Positions 36,026 to 47,436 of a stretch of DNA of 64,000 nt are shown here, in pieces (the first letter of the stretch is position 1; every line of letters begins with the position of its first letter). The translations under genes and the position numbers were made by a program. Source of the stretch: Rebecca billardiae RCC1528 (Eukaryota > Haptophyta); assembly GCA_965240325.2 (NCBI GenBank), contig OZ251248.1:558001-622000 (forward strand), read 5' to 3'. A model generated the notes under the pieces. The model ran no database searches, was not told the DNA's origin, and worked only from the letters and a program-made list of their open reading frames with translations.

Positions 36026-38853
36026 TCACGCCGGCGGCGGTCGTGGCGCTTCCGGCTGTGCGCTGCCGCCGCGGCCGTTGCCGTCCGCCGCCGCGGCGCC
36101 GCCGCCGAGTATGGGCGTGCGCGCGTGCGCGAGCGCGGCGCGCACCTTTGCGTCCGAGAGCGCGCCGAACGCGCCGTCGCACACCGCCACGTCCGCGGGC
36201 GCGAGCGGGCGGCGCCGCCCCTCCGCCGCGCACTCGCGCAAATGCTCGCGCACGCGCGCCCACAGCTGCGCGCGCTCGCCCTCGCCCACGCCGCGCGTGA
36301 GCGCCTCCGCCGGCACCGTCGACTGCCCGACCGCCGCGCTGAGCAGCCCCCAGCGCAGCAGGGAGAAGAGCAGCTCCTCGGCGCGCAGCGGCTCCGAGCC
36401 GCGCGCGCCGCGCGCGGGCGGCGCGGTGCTCGACGCTTGCACGAGCTCGCGCACAAAGCCGAGCGCCGCCTCGTACGCGGCGGCCACGTGCGTGCGCACG
36501 GCGCCCAGCAGCTCCGCGTCCGCGGGCGGCTCGGCTCCGGGCGGCGCGGCGCCGCCCGGCGATGGCGCCGCCGCCGCGCCGCCGCCGCCGCCGCGCGCCG
36601 CCACCTTCGCGCCGGCCGCCGCGCGCCTCTGCGCGGCGCTCACCTCGGCGAGCAGCGCGCGCGTGCACCCCAGCAGCGCGCGCGCGAGTGCAGCCAGGTC
36701 CCCCAAGTGCAGCAGCTCGAACAGCGGCTCTGGGGCAGCGGGGCGCGGGGCAGGCGGCGGCAGGGTGGGGGCGGCCGGGGGGCACGTCAGCGCGGCGCCC
36801 GAGCGCGCGCGCGTGGTACGCGCTGCTGGGTACGCGCGGCCGCGCGCGGCCGCGCCCGGCCGCACCGGACAGCACGGGGCTGACAAACAGTAGCACGCGC
36901 GCCACCTCGTCTGAACCGGCGAGCGCCACCATCTGCTCTGCGCCCGCGGCGTGGAGGCCGAGCTCGAGCGCGCGGCGCACGCGCGCGAGGAGCGGGACGG
37001 AGAAGGAGCGCCGGCGGCGCGGCGAGCCGAGCGCGTTGGGCGGCGAGCTGGGCGACGCCGACGCGCGCGCCGCCGACGCGGACGCGGCCGCGGCCGTGCC
37101 CGCCGCTGTGGGCGCGCCGTGCGCCCAGCGCGGCGAGAGCGCGGGCGGCGCGCCGGGCGGCGCCCAGCGCGGCGCGCGCGCGCCGGTGGGCGAGAGGCCG
37201 GCGCTGTCGCCGAGGGCGAGGGCGGGCATCTGCCTGAGCAGCTGCGCCATCTGCGCGTCCAGCCAGTCCTCCGACGCCTCGCCCCCCGTCGTCAGTGCCG
37301 ACGCGTGCGCCTCCACCGCCGCGCGCACGCGCTTGGCGGCGGTCGGCGGCAGCGCGTCGAGCGCTCGCTTGAACTCGCGCCGCTTCGCGTCCAGCTCGGT
37401 GGAGACCCTCAGCACCTTCTGCAGCACGTTCTCGCCGAGGCCGAAGAGCGGGCGCAGCAGCAGCAGCGAGTGCAGCAGCCGCGGCGTGCGCCGCGGGTCG
37501 CCCCGCCCCACGCCCAGCGCGCCCAGCACCGCGCCCGTGGGCAGAATGTCGAGCACGAGCCGCACGCGCGACGCCGTCCGCGCGTCCGCCGTGCGCTTGG
37601 CAACCCACAGGGCGGAGATCTCGCTGAGGAGGTCGACGAGCTCGCGCAGCGCGAGCGGGAGCTCGGCGATGCACGACGCGCCGCCGAGGTCGCGCAGCAG
37701 CCCGCGCACCGTCTCGTCCGCCGCCGCGCCCGCGCGCGCCGCCGCCTCCGCCGTCACATCGCTCGGCAAGTCGGCCGCCGCGGCGGCGCCGCCCGCCGCT
37801 TCGGCCGCGGCGGCGCTGGCGGCGGCCGCGGCGGGTGGTCCGCGCGGGGCCGGCTCGGCGCGCGCGGCCTCCCGCGGCGGCGGCGCTGCCGCGGCCGCGC
37901 CCTCCGACCCCGGCCCCGCGCGCACCGCCGCGCGCGCCAGCAGCGCCTGCGTGAGCTGCACGAAGCGGCGGCGCGCGAGCGCGGACGGCCGGTCCGAGGA
38001 GGAGGCGGCCTCGACGTCCCACGCGACGCGGTGCTCGAGGAGGCGGAGCTGGTGCTCGCGCTGCAGCGGGGTCTGCACGGTGAGCGTGAGCAGCGTCGCC
38101 AGCGCCGAGTTGCTCAGCTCCTCGCGCTCGAGCAGCCCTGCGCCGCGCGCGCGCGGCGGCGGCGCGCGGCGCGCGGCGCGGCGGCGTCGGCGCGCGCGGC
38201 CGGCCGCCGCGCCGCGCCGCGCGGCGGTGGTCGCGCGCGCGTGGGCGTGCGCGCGGGAGCGCACGGCGCGCACCGTGTCCGACGCGAATCCGCAGGATGT
38301 GCGCGATCGGCGGCACCGCCGCGCGCAGCCTGTCGCTCGCCTGCGTCGCGGCGAAGAGCGGGCACGAGAGGAGCCACGCAAACACGAGCCGGACTCCCGA
38401 GAGGGCCTCGGAGGGGCGGTCGAGGTCGAGCTCGGCGGAGACCTCCTCGGGGTGGTCCATGAAGGCGGAGACCAGCTTCGCCACGCGCGCGTGCACGAGC
38501 GAGCTCACCAGCATCTCCTCCTCCGCCATGCGCTCCAGCTGCTCGCGCGTGAGCCACGCCTCGGCGCTCGACGCGCCCGGACCGCCGTGCGCGCCGACGG
38601 CCGGGCCGTGCGCGGCGGCGCGGGGCTCGGCGTCGGCGGAGGGCGCGGAGGCGCGCGCGGCGCTCGCGACGGCGACGGGCACGGCGACCGCCACGACCGC
38701 CGTGCTGCGGCCTGCCGACGCCGCATCCACCGGCGTCGCCCTCGCGAGTTGGGGCGCCATCGTGCCCAATCTCCAGTGCTCACTCATTCTATGATTTAAC
38801 GACGGGCCGGCGTCGTTCGACTTTGGAACGAATTTCGATCGCGCGTCGGCCAA
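36026..38853 (-). CDS. Three-exon helical protein of unknown function
   Basis: Model: exons 38853-38274, 38137-36866 and 36729-36026, introns both 136 bp and phase 1, 851 residues. Donors are GTGCGC and GTGCGG; acceptors are GCGCAG and CCCCAG. The joins restore continuous helical sequence (…RVGH-GLLEREELSNS…, …SPVLS-EPLFELLHLGD…). The N-terminus is Ala-rich. The middle is Leu-rich and helical (ALRELVDLLSEISALWVAK, LLHSLLLLRPLFGLGENVLQ), with an Ala/Pro/Ser low-complexity linker. No catalytic motif is visible. A resemblance to PX-associated helical domains crossed my mind but is not supported enough to name. The start could also be 38787 (MSEHW) or 38760 (MAPQL). Confidence 0.6.
38781..38803 (-). 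promoter_or_regulatory. 23-bp motif shared with 47301-47323
   Basis: The 23 bases around ctatgatttaacgac are identical at 38781-38803 and 47301-47323 (and in the duplicate at 55765-55787). Both sites sit at or just upstream of the 5' end of a minus-strand gene, in the same orientation. Here the motif includes a candidate start codon (38787). Confidence 0.45.
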
Positions 38854-39147
38854 ATTCCAAAATCCGCCGCGCTTCGCTCATCCAAGGCTCCGGTCGTCGG
38901 CCCGTCCGGGCAATTGCCAATTCGACATCATCGCAGCAGACACTTCATCACGAGTCGTAGTAACATTAACTACAACATCCATCCTCATCTGGCGGCTGCG
39001 TCGAGCCGGGGCCCCGCGCGTGCGCCCGGCGCCGGCAACCGTTGAGCACTCAAGTTGCCGCCCACATGGCACATCACTGGCATCAGCCCGCCAGCCGCGC
39101 GCACGAACACCCGCGTGGCGCGCGAGCCGCCCCGCGGCTGCCCGCGC

Positions 39148-42100
39148 TCAGTGGCTGGGCGGCGGCGTGGGCGGCTGCGACGACGTCTCGAGCACGATCG
39201 TCACGCGCTTGGACGACGACGCCATCGAGCCCACGTCCGACGCCTCAGGCGACGACGAGCGCTCGTCGGCCACGCCCACCTCCGAGCCCGCGTCCGAGGG
39301 CGTGGACGGGTAGGAGGCGGGGCGGCCGGCCGCGCTCGCGCCGCTGGCGGACGCGTCGTCGTCGTCGGGCAGCGCGAGCTCGGCGAGGGCCAGACCCGTC
39401 GGCATCGTGACCGAGCTGTTCGAGCCGCGCCGCTCGCGCGGCGGCCCCGGCGCCGATCCGCCCGCACGCGGCGGCGAGCTGGCGGCTCGGGCGACGGCGG
39501 GGGCTGACTTGCGCGCCGCGCGCATGCCGGTGGCGACAGGCGGGGTGAGGCGGCTCGCCGCGCTGCCGCTGTTGCCCGCGCTGGAGGCGGCGGCGGCGGC
39601 GCGGCCGGCGGCGCTGCCGCGCCGCGAGCCGTTCGGCGCGGCGCCTGCGCCCGCGCCCGCGCCGCCGCCGCCCGCGTCCGACGAGCGACGCCTGCCGGTG
39701 CCGCGGGAGCCGCCGGGTCCGCCGCGGTTGCTGTTGCGCACGAGCGTGGCGAGGTCGGAGCGGATGCTGCTGATCGAGGCGTGCAGCGCGTGCCGCAGCT
39801 CGTGCACCTGCGAGTGCACCAGCCTGAGCTGCTCGGTCATCGACATGTCGCCGAACTGCACCGTCACCGCCGGCGGCGGCTCCGAGCCGTACACGCCGAG
39901 CGAGCGGCGCCGCAGCTTGTCGGCAAACGTGCGCGCTGACTGGCGCTTGTTGAGCTCGCGCAGCGAGAGCGCGTCCAGCCGGTCCGCCTCGGTGAGCGGC
40001 TCGGCGTCGGCCTCGCCCTCGGGCGCGGGCTCGGCCGGGGGCTCGGCGGTCGAGTCCGCCGCCGCGCCGCGCCCCCACGAGCGGAAGCCGCGCCGGGCCG
40101 GCGAGCGCGGGTGGGGCGATCGCTGCCGCGCCGGCGAGGGCTCGCGCGAGCGGACCGTCACGGCGCGCGGCGCGCGCTGCGAGGCGCGCCGCGCCGCCGA
40201 GCCGGTGAAGCGGCCGATCGCGGTGCCGCTGCCCATCGCGCCGGTGCCGCCGGCGCTGCCGAACCCGCGCCCGCCGCCGCCGCCGCCACCCCCGCCGCCG
40301 CCGCCCCCGCCGCCGCCCTCCGCGCCGCCGCCGCCGCCGCCCTCGACCGCGGCGGCCATGTCGGACTCGGCCGTGCCGCGGCGCGTGATCGAGCGGTGCA
40401 GCGTGTTGCCCGCGGACGAGGCGGCGATGCGGCGGAGCTTGCCGAGCTGGCCGCCGACGGCGTGGCCGGCGCTGGTCTGGCGGTACGCCGCCTGCACCTC
40501 CGCCTGCAGCTCGCGCGCGCGCAGCTCCGTCGCCGCGCGCACCGCCTGCGCCCAGTCCGGGTGCTCGTCGCACAGCCGGCGGAAGCGGCGCGTGTTGAGC
40601 ACCAGGCAGTCCGCCCAGCGCACCGCCTGCACCGCAAACGTGTACGCGGCGCCGACGGCCGAGCCGGCGGGCGAGGCGGGGTTGGGCGGCGGCGCGGGGT
40701 TGGGCGGCGAGGGCTGCGCCGTGCTCGGCGGCGCGCGCCACGCCCGCCCGCCGCCCTCCGAGCCGCCGCCGCCCGCCGGCGGCGCCGGGTCGAGCGGCTG
40801 GCCGAACACGTCGGGCGAGGTGAGGCGCGTCACCTCCGCGTGCGCGTGGTGCGCCGAGTCGTACGAGAGCACGATGCGCACCGAGCCGTAGGTGAGGAAG
40901 AAGGCCTCCTGCACGGGCTCGCCCACGCGCACGAGCAGCTCGTCCGGCACGAACGTGCGGATCTCGAGGTACGCGCACAGCTTCTCCGTCGACTTGGCGC
41001 CGAGCGCGCGGAAGAGCGGGATGCGCGTCGCGTGCTCGACGACCGTCGAGAGCCGCAGCTCGGCGCGCAGCCTCGGCGGCAGCCCGTCGAGGATGGCGTC
41101 CTCGTTGAGCGTGTTGTGGTCGAGGTGGCGCTGCATGTACGTGCGCACGCGGCGCGCCAGCTCGGGCGGCACCTTCGCCTTGCGCAGGTACGCCTGCAGC
41201 TGCTGCAGCCGCTGCCGGCGCAGCATGGACGCGTAGTTGTGCGACTGCACCATGCTCGACATCGTGCCCGTCATGTACGCAAACGCGGTCGCGCCAAACA
41301 GCATGCCGAAGCAGGCGAAGGCGACCTCCACGTCGGTGGAGGGCGTGATGTCGCCGTACCCCACGGTCGAGAGCGTCGCGAGCGCCCAGTACAGCGAGTA
41401 CAGGTACTTCTGCTCCGTGGGCAGGCCGGCGATCTCGTCGCCGCCCGCGCCCGCCAGCCCCGAGTAGTCCCACGCCTCGAGCCAGCCCGCGGGGCTGGCC
41501 GGGTCGAGCAGCGTGCCGCACGCGTACCACGCGCACGCGACGAGGTGCGCGAGGAAGAGCACGGCGAGCAGCATCTGCAGCACGCTGAGCAGCCCGCCCG
41601 ACAGGTTCGTCTTCTCCTCCAGCGCGGAGAACAGCGTCTGCATCTTGAGCATCCGCATGATCTTGACGAGCCGCAGCAGCCGGATCAGCCGCAGCGCAGA
41701 GACGGACGCGATCAGCGCGCGGATGGTCGGGTCGCGCTCGATGGTGAGCCAGAGGATGAGCTCGACGGGGATCGCGGCGAGCAGGTCGAAGAACAGCCAG
41801 CCCGACGCGTACGCGCGCGCGATCTTCCGCCGGTCCGTCACGACGCGGTCGGAGATCTCGATCGCCGTGTTGAAGTTGAGCGCCACGTCCGCGATGAAGA
41901 ACATGTCGGTGATCAGCTCGAACCAGAGGATGCCCGTCGGGCCGGTTTCGGCGTCCCAGTTGAACGCGATGCGGATCGGCGTGACCGCCAGCGTGTACGT
42001 CACGATGGCGAACAGCACGACGTCCTGCGCGCGGAGCGGAGTGGAGCGCAGCGGAGCGGAGCGGCGGCGGCGGCACGCGCGGCGTCAGCGGCGGCGGCGG

Positions 42101-42755
42101 CACGCGCGGCGGTGGCCGCGCGTGCGCCGGCACACAGATGCGCCATGTCCCCCTCGCGCGCCGCGCGCCGCGCCGCCGCGCGCACCCAGCCCTGCCTGAA
42201 GTAGGCGTCCGGCATGAGCACGAGCTTGTGCTCGGCCGGCGGGCGCGCGACAAGCGACTTGAGCTGCTCCTTGGTCATGACGGAGCCGTTGACCATCATG
42301 ATGTCGCCGTCGCGCTTTACCTTCGTCTGCATCTTGCGCATCTTCGCCGGCGTCAGCGGCGTGTTGAACAACGAGCGCGCGGGCGAGGGCGGTACTTCCG
42401 CCGGGCTGACGCTCGCGCGGGGGGCGGCGCCCCCCGGGGATGCGGCGCCTGACAATGACTCGGGCAGGGCGAAGCTGTTGCGCTTCTCCGGGCTCGCCGC
42501 ACTCTCGCTCTCCCCCGCCGGGCCGCCGCTGCCCACCTCCTGCAGCGGCAGCGGGCGTATGCTCGCGCCGCCCCTCATCATACTGCGGTCGTGCGCAAGC
42601 AGGCCATCGTTCGTGAGCGGGCGTTCGTGAGCATAACAGCAGCTCGGAGCCCGCCCGCGAGATCGATGTGTCACAATCATGTGACCTTTCGTACCCGCCG
42701 CTCGGTTCGAAGTCGTCCGCGAGCCCGCCGAGTCTACTAGCAGACTATTTATCAT
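39148..42755 (-). CDS. Cyclic-nucleotide-gated/HCN-type K+ channel
   Basis: Model: exon 1 42755-42186, exon 2 42024-39148, intron 161 bp (donor GTGCGC, acceptor GCGCAG, phase 0), up to 1,148 residues. The first ATG may instead be 42581 (MMRGG). The join gives RQGWDVVLFAIVTYTLAVTP, the usual start of S1. The S4 sensor is RLIRLLRLVKIMRMLK (about residues 302-317). The pore has TVGYGD (410-415), predicting K+ selectivity. A C-linker and cyclic-nucleotide-binding fold follow (517-677). That fold is split by a ~45-residue Gly/Pro-rich insert (about 601-644) and lacks the usual arginine of the phosphate-binding cassette (AYTFAVQAVRWADCLVL). The tail is long, Ala/Gly/Ser-rich and ends TPPPSH. A plasma- or flagellar-membrane role is inference. 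Confidence 0.88.
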
Positions 42756-42908
42756 ACTCGGACGTAAAGTACGAAACGAATTACGCTAGATACCCGCGAG
42801 CACTCAACCGTAAACCGGCCTATTTCAGACTGGGGGGCCTTGGTCGACGAGACGAGTAGGCAGGCCGCTCTCGTTCGGCGTGCATCAACGTGGGCGGCGC
42901 CGCGCGAC
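42756..42908. promoter_or_regulatory. Divergent intergenic region, channel/LIN37-like
   Basis: 153 bp lower in GC than the flanking genes (tttatcatactcggacg, acgaaacgaattacg), between two outward-facing genes. Promoter role is inferred from position only. Confidence 0.4.
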
Positions 42909-43797
42909 ATGCAGCTGGACAAGCGAGCGCTCGAGCTGCGCGCGCAGGGCAAGGGCGCGCCGTTGACGATGCAGGTGCACGGCCGGCAGGTTAACGTCGA
43001 GCACATCCCCGCCGAACCCTCGATGTACGGGCTCGCGCGCGAGTGGCTCGTCGGCAGCCCGCACCGGCCGATGGCTGCGCGCGCGAGCGGGCCGCCGCTC
43101 AATCACGTGCAGCTGCCGCCGCCGCTGCCGCGGGCGGCGGAGTCGTCTACGCGTCTTTTGCCCGCCAAACGCCCGCGCCAGGAGCTGCGCGAGACCGTCG
43201 CCTCGCCCGGGCTGATCCTGGACCACCACGTGCAGCGGTGCCGCGACGTGCGCGCGTGGGCCAAGGTCCGGCGGCGGCGCATGCTCGAGCGCTTCAGGTG
43301 CGCGGCTGCCTCGCGCGCGCGGCACGGGCGAGCGCACACGCCCGCGCCCGCGGCTCACGCCCGCCCCCGCGCGCCCCGTCCCCGCGCGCCGCAGGCCGCG
43401 GCTGCTCAAGCTGCTGTGCGGCGGGCAGGGCCTCTCGGACGCCCACACGCCGATGCCCGTGCAGCTCAACCAGATCGAGCTGGGCGCGGTGCCGCCGGGC
43501 GCCGAGGGCGCGGTGGCGTCGGAGGGGGTGGCGGGTGGTGCCGCGGGCGCGGGCGCGGCCGGCGCGCCCGCGACCGAGCGCGCCGAGCCGGACGCCGCGC
43601 AGCCCGCGGGCGCGCCCGCGGCGGCAGTGGCCGAGAACGGGCCGGGCGGCGCAGGCGCAGGCGGCGCCGAGACGGCCGAGGGCGCGAGCGTGGGCACTGA
43701 GCGGGGCGCAGAGGGTGAGCTGCCCTCGCGCGCTGCCATGGCGGACACATCGGCGGGGCATCATGCGTTGGAGCAGCCGCTTGACGAGCAGCCGTAG
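42909..43797 (+). CDS. LIN37-like protein (DREAM/MuvB complex subunit)
   Basis: Model: exon 1 42909-43297, exon 2 43395-43797, 97-bp intron (GTGCGC...CCGCAG, phase 2), 263 residues. Two blocks match the LIN37 pattern: EPSMYGLAREWLVGSPHRP, like the family's 'PLY..cRaWmrn.P' motif, and a later basic helix, HVQRCRDVRAWAKVRRRRML, running on after the splice into FRPRLLKLL. A Pro-rich linker separates them, as in animal LIN37. The last ~100 residues are Ala/Gly/Glu low complexity. LIN37 belongs to the MuvB core that represses cell-cycle genes. The family call rests on these two motifs. Confidence 0.6.
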
Positions 43798-44264
43798 TAG
43801 GCCCAGTCGTCGCGGCGCGGAGCCGCGGCTGAGTGCCGGACGACTACTACGGGCCCTGAGCACCAATCATTCCAGCAGCATGACGACCCGCACAGTGACA
43901 CCGCCTGCTCAGCCTCAGCCGCACGGCGCGCCGGCCACTAGTGACCGGCGGACCGCGGCATTAAGATTTAATAAGGCCGCAGGGCCGGCGCGCGCCGGCC
44001 GGCCGCGTCGGGCCACTTCATTGCGGCGGAAACTTGCAACCGCGGCCAACCCGACTGACGGCGCGCGGGCACGGATCCGGGATCGGCGCGCAGCCCGCGG
44101 ACGAGCCGCCGACCGGCCAGCACATGCCAATCGGGGGTAGTAGGGAGAGGTTCCGCTGTGGCGTATGGCCCGCTTGGGTGACTTCCGCTCGGTTCGATCA
44201 GAATGGCACCAGTCGTCGCCACTTGCAGGCTGCTGTGCAACCGAATCAGTAGTAGTAGCAGCCT
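43798..44264. other. Intergenic between convergent genes
   Basis: No gene seen. It carries a GC-rich near-palindrome (gccggcgcgcgccggccggc near 43984), which could act at 3' ends but shows no defined terminator. Confidence 0.4.
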
Positions 44265-47145
44265 TCATTGATGCTTGTGGGTGGACCGAAGCCGGAGCCC
44301 TGGAGCGCGCTCAAGCCAAGCCCTGCGGATGTCATCTTGGGCGGAGGTGGTGAAGGCATTGCCACTATGCACGACGGGGCAGACCGCACGGGCGGACAGG
44401 GCCGCCGCGTGACACTGTGAGACTGAGGCAGAGGCGCGGTCGCTCGGCTCGGCTGTTGGCGCAACGCACGGCAGCGAGCTGGTGCACACACCTGAGGTCG
44501 AGCTCCTCAAGACCTTCGTTGTGGCGCAGCATGTCAACAATCTCTGGGGCGATCTCGTCAGTGAGCAAATTCCGCCTGCAGGCAGGATGAGGAGAGGGAG
44601 GCATGTTTGCAGCCACACACACATCAGCGCTGAGCACGGGTGGTCGGGGAGCAGGGCGCGCCGCGTGTGCGGCGCAGCGCGCGCTCACGAGAGATCGAGC
44701 ACCCTCAGGCTGCAGCCCCCACCAGTCGCCACATTGAAGGCGGCGACGGCGTCATCGTACATCTTAGGATACACCCTGCAACGCGGGCGATCGAGCGGTG
44801 GGGGCACGTCGTGAGGAGTGCGCGATGAGCATGCATCCATCACTCCCCTCTGCAGCACCGTGCGACGCGGTGCTGCACGCACTCATTCGCGAGGGGAGTC
44901 TCGTAGACTGCCTCGCCCAAGTTGGACCCGTAGGATGCGGCGTTGTTGACGGCCCTGCAAGCGAGGCGGCGAGGCACGTGAGTCAAGTGCTGCCAGCGCG
45001 TGCCGCCCCATCACGGCCCAGCGCACGCGCAGCTGTACACATCACGGGCAGCGCGTGCGTGCGCGCACTCGTTCATGACTTGCTCTATGCCGTCCGCCGA
45101 ACGCTCCCACGCACGCACCAGCTTGAGGTCGACTTCGTAGGCGCCGAAAGCGATGTCGATTGGGGCTTCAGCCTCGTACACGGGGTCAACGAAGCGTGAG
45201 CCGCCCGGCATGTCGGTATGCGTGAGGCCGTACAGGTCAGTGGAACCGGTCAGCACGTCCTTGGCATCCTTGCCCAGATCAGAGAGGGCGTAGCCAACGG
45301 CTGCTGTCTCATCGATGACCAGGGTGTCGAGCGCCTCCGATTCGTACAGGCTCTGGCCCACGAGCTTGGCTGCCTCCGCGACGGCCGAAATCTCCCGCCC
45401 GGCGAATGTCAGCAAGGGGCTCTCGCCTGCGTCCTGGTCCCCAACCAGGTCCATCTCCACGTACTCGCCCGCATGAGCAAGGTAACCGCCAGCGTCGTGA
45501 ACTGCCTTCTTGAGATCATCGCGAAGCGGGACATAATTGCTGACGTCCGATCCGAGGCGAGCAGCTCCAGCAGACAAGAGGTCGGCCTCCTCCGTCAATG
45601 TCGTGACCAGCGGCTGCTGCTTGGCCCAGATGTCACCTGCATGCACAAAGTCGTTACCAGCTCTGCGATGGGGGGAGGCGAGGGCGACGAGCAGTGCGGT
45701 ACATGCGCTCAATCAGCAAGCTGGACGATAGCCCGCGCAAGAGGGACGCACGGAGCGCGTGGCGCAAGCCGGTGCGCTGCGCTCACTTCTGCCCAAACTG
45801 CGCCACATGAGCCGTACCGAGGTCTTTGCCTACCTGCTTCTGGGCGTAGCTGGCCGTGTAGTAAAGCCTGTGCGGGGGAGACATTGTGTTAAGCAAGCTG
45901 GAGGGCATGCACGCAGATGGCAGTCGGCATCGCACATTGCACGCACAGTTCAGTCACACCAGAGTCCCCAACCTCGCTCAGCGCAGCTTCCATCTTGCCC
46001 ACCGGCTTCATCAAATGGGAGCCAAGCTCGTCAGCGCCTGAAGATGCTGAGAGGGAGTCGGCCAGCTTGGACGCGGCTGGGAGGCCGTTGTAGGCAATGT
46101 CGGCGACAGCTGCCCCTGGGCTCACGCCGATGACTTCGTGAGTGAGCTCGGCGACGTCGCCGATGGCATACATGAGCGCAGCCGCCTCATCGGTCACGAA
46201 GGTCTGCACGTCCTCAGATGAGTGCATCTCATCTCCGAGGACAGAGATGCCATCCAGCACAGCCGATGCCTCATCCGACACAAACTTGAGCAGCGCGCCG
46301 TGGGGGCTGCCTTTGCCCAGATCGTCGTTGATGGGATCGGGCATGCCAGAAGCTGCAAGCCCGACTGTCGAGATCTCAGAGCCCACCGCATCCAGTGCAT
46401 CTTCATCGTGAGAGAGGAGCTTGCCGACGTTTTGCATACTGTCAGCCACCACCTGTGCCTCAGCGTCCACCAGCTCGAGCACAGAGCCCGGGTCGCGAAT
46501 GGCAGCGAGGAAACGGCGAGCGCTGGCATCGGTCAAGCCACAGCCAGCCATCTTGAACGTGTCGATGTCTTGATTATCCACGAGGAACGGGGCGAGCTGA
46601 CGCGCTGCACGCAGGCTGACAAAGTTGTCAGAGATGTCCACATCTGTCTTGCCCTCCATGTACCAGCTGACTGCCTGGAACTCCCTGTAGTTGAGGTCCT
46701 GCCCGGGCAAGCTAATCGTGTTGCCCTCACTCAGCAGGTCGTAGAAGCCCGAGCGTGTATCAGGCGGATAAGGTGGGGCCGGTGGGATAGCCGGCGGGGG
46801 AGGCGGGGATGGCGGACGGGTGTGTGGCGGTGGCGGAGTTGACTCGCCACGCTGTCCAAGGGGTGGAGGCGGAGGGAACTGGCGATCCTGTCCCGACGGC
46901 GGAGGCGGCTGATACACCCACCATGGTGACGACGACGAGCTGGCCTTCTCGAGACGACCCGCGTGGGCTGGCTGCGGGCGCCCAAGCGCTCCTTCCTCAG
47001 CAGGCGTGGCAGGCTGCGCGCTTGCCGAGGGGTGAGGAGTCACACCGCTGTTGAGGCGCTCGACGGCGAAGAGAAGCGCGGCCACGGCTAGCAGCGACAC
47101 GCCCGTAACGGTGGCACCCGCCACGACGCGCTTGGTGAGTGGCAT
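44265..47145 (-). CDS. Membrane-anchored leucine-rich-repeat protein, seven exons
   Basis: Model: exons 47145-45947, 45867-45818, 45636-45039, 44954-44883, 44775-44689, 44575-44492 and 44364-44265; phases all agree; 729 residues. Residues 13-28 are a membrane anchor (VTGVSLLAVAALLFAV), then a Pro-rich linker (PPPP runs, about 75-130). LRR-like units follow (VDISDNFVSLRAARQLAPFL, CGLTDASARRFLAAI). A long helical region repeats a pattern like FVTDEAAALMYAIGDVAEL every ~35-45 residues. The last three exons are classic LRR units, SLRVLDLS, RNLLTDEIAPEIVDMLRHN and GNAFTTSAQDDIRRAW, cut by phase-2 introns. Donors include GTGCGT, GTACGG, GTACAG, GTGAGC and GTGTGT. The exon 3 end is the least certain. 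Partner and role are unknown. Confidence 0.65.
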
Positions 47146-47254
47146 GACCGCCCGACGGCCGCCCCGGCCCCCGATGGCGGAAAATGATCGGCAAAGCTCT
47201 CGAGCGAAAATTCAAAATTATTGGCCGGCCGGATGGTCGTTCTTGCGTATCATA

Positions 47255-47366
47255 GTTGCAACAAGGGAGATATTAAAAAATACGTAGCCGTATGGGGGTA
47301 CACTCATTCTATGATTTAACGACACAGGTCTAGTAAACGTTTACGGCTATCTCCCTTGCTTGCAAC
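47255..47366. repeat. 112-bp imperfect inverted repeat (MITE-like or hairpin)
   Basis: Arms gttgcaacaagggagata (47255-47272) and tatctcccttgcttgcaac (47348-47366) are reverse complements with one bulged base. The spacer holds a second pair (acgtagccgt / acggct) and the 23-bp motif shared with 38781. No clear target duplication is visible. Confidence 0.5.
47301..47323 (-). promoter_or_regulatory. Second copy of the 23-bp shared motif
   Basis: Identical to 38781-38803 and in the same orientation, 156 bp upstream of the LRR gene start at 47145. Confidence 0.45.
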
Positions 47367-47436
47367 CCCACCAAGGGAATGACGCGCACCGGACTGTCTG
47401 TGCGGTCCCTCAGCCGAAAGCCCACGTCCGGCCTGC

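Noticed and set aside
36562-38799. 745-codon plus-strand Ser/Ala-rich frame
   Set aside because: Antisense to the three-exon helical gene, with no domain and composition expected for a GC-rich shadow.
40111-42204. 697-codon plus-strand frame over the ion channel
   Set aside because: Arg/Ala-rich antisense shadow; the minus frame has S1-S6, the pore and a CNBD.
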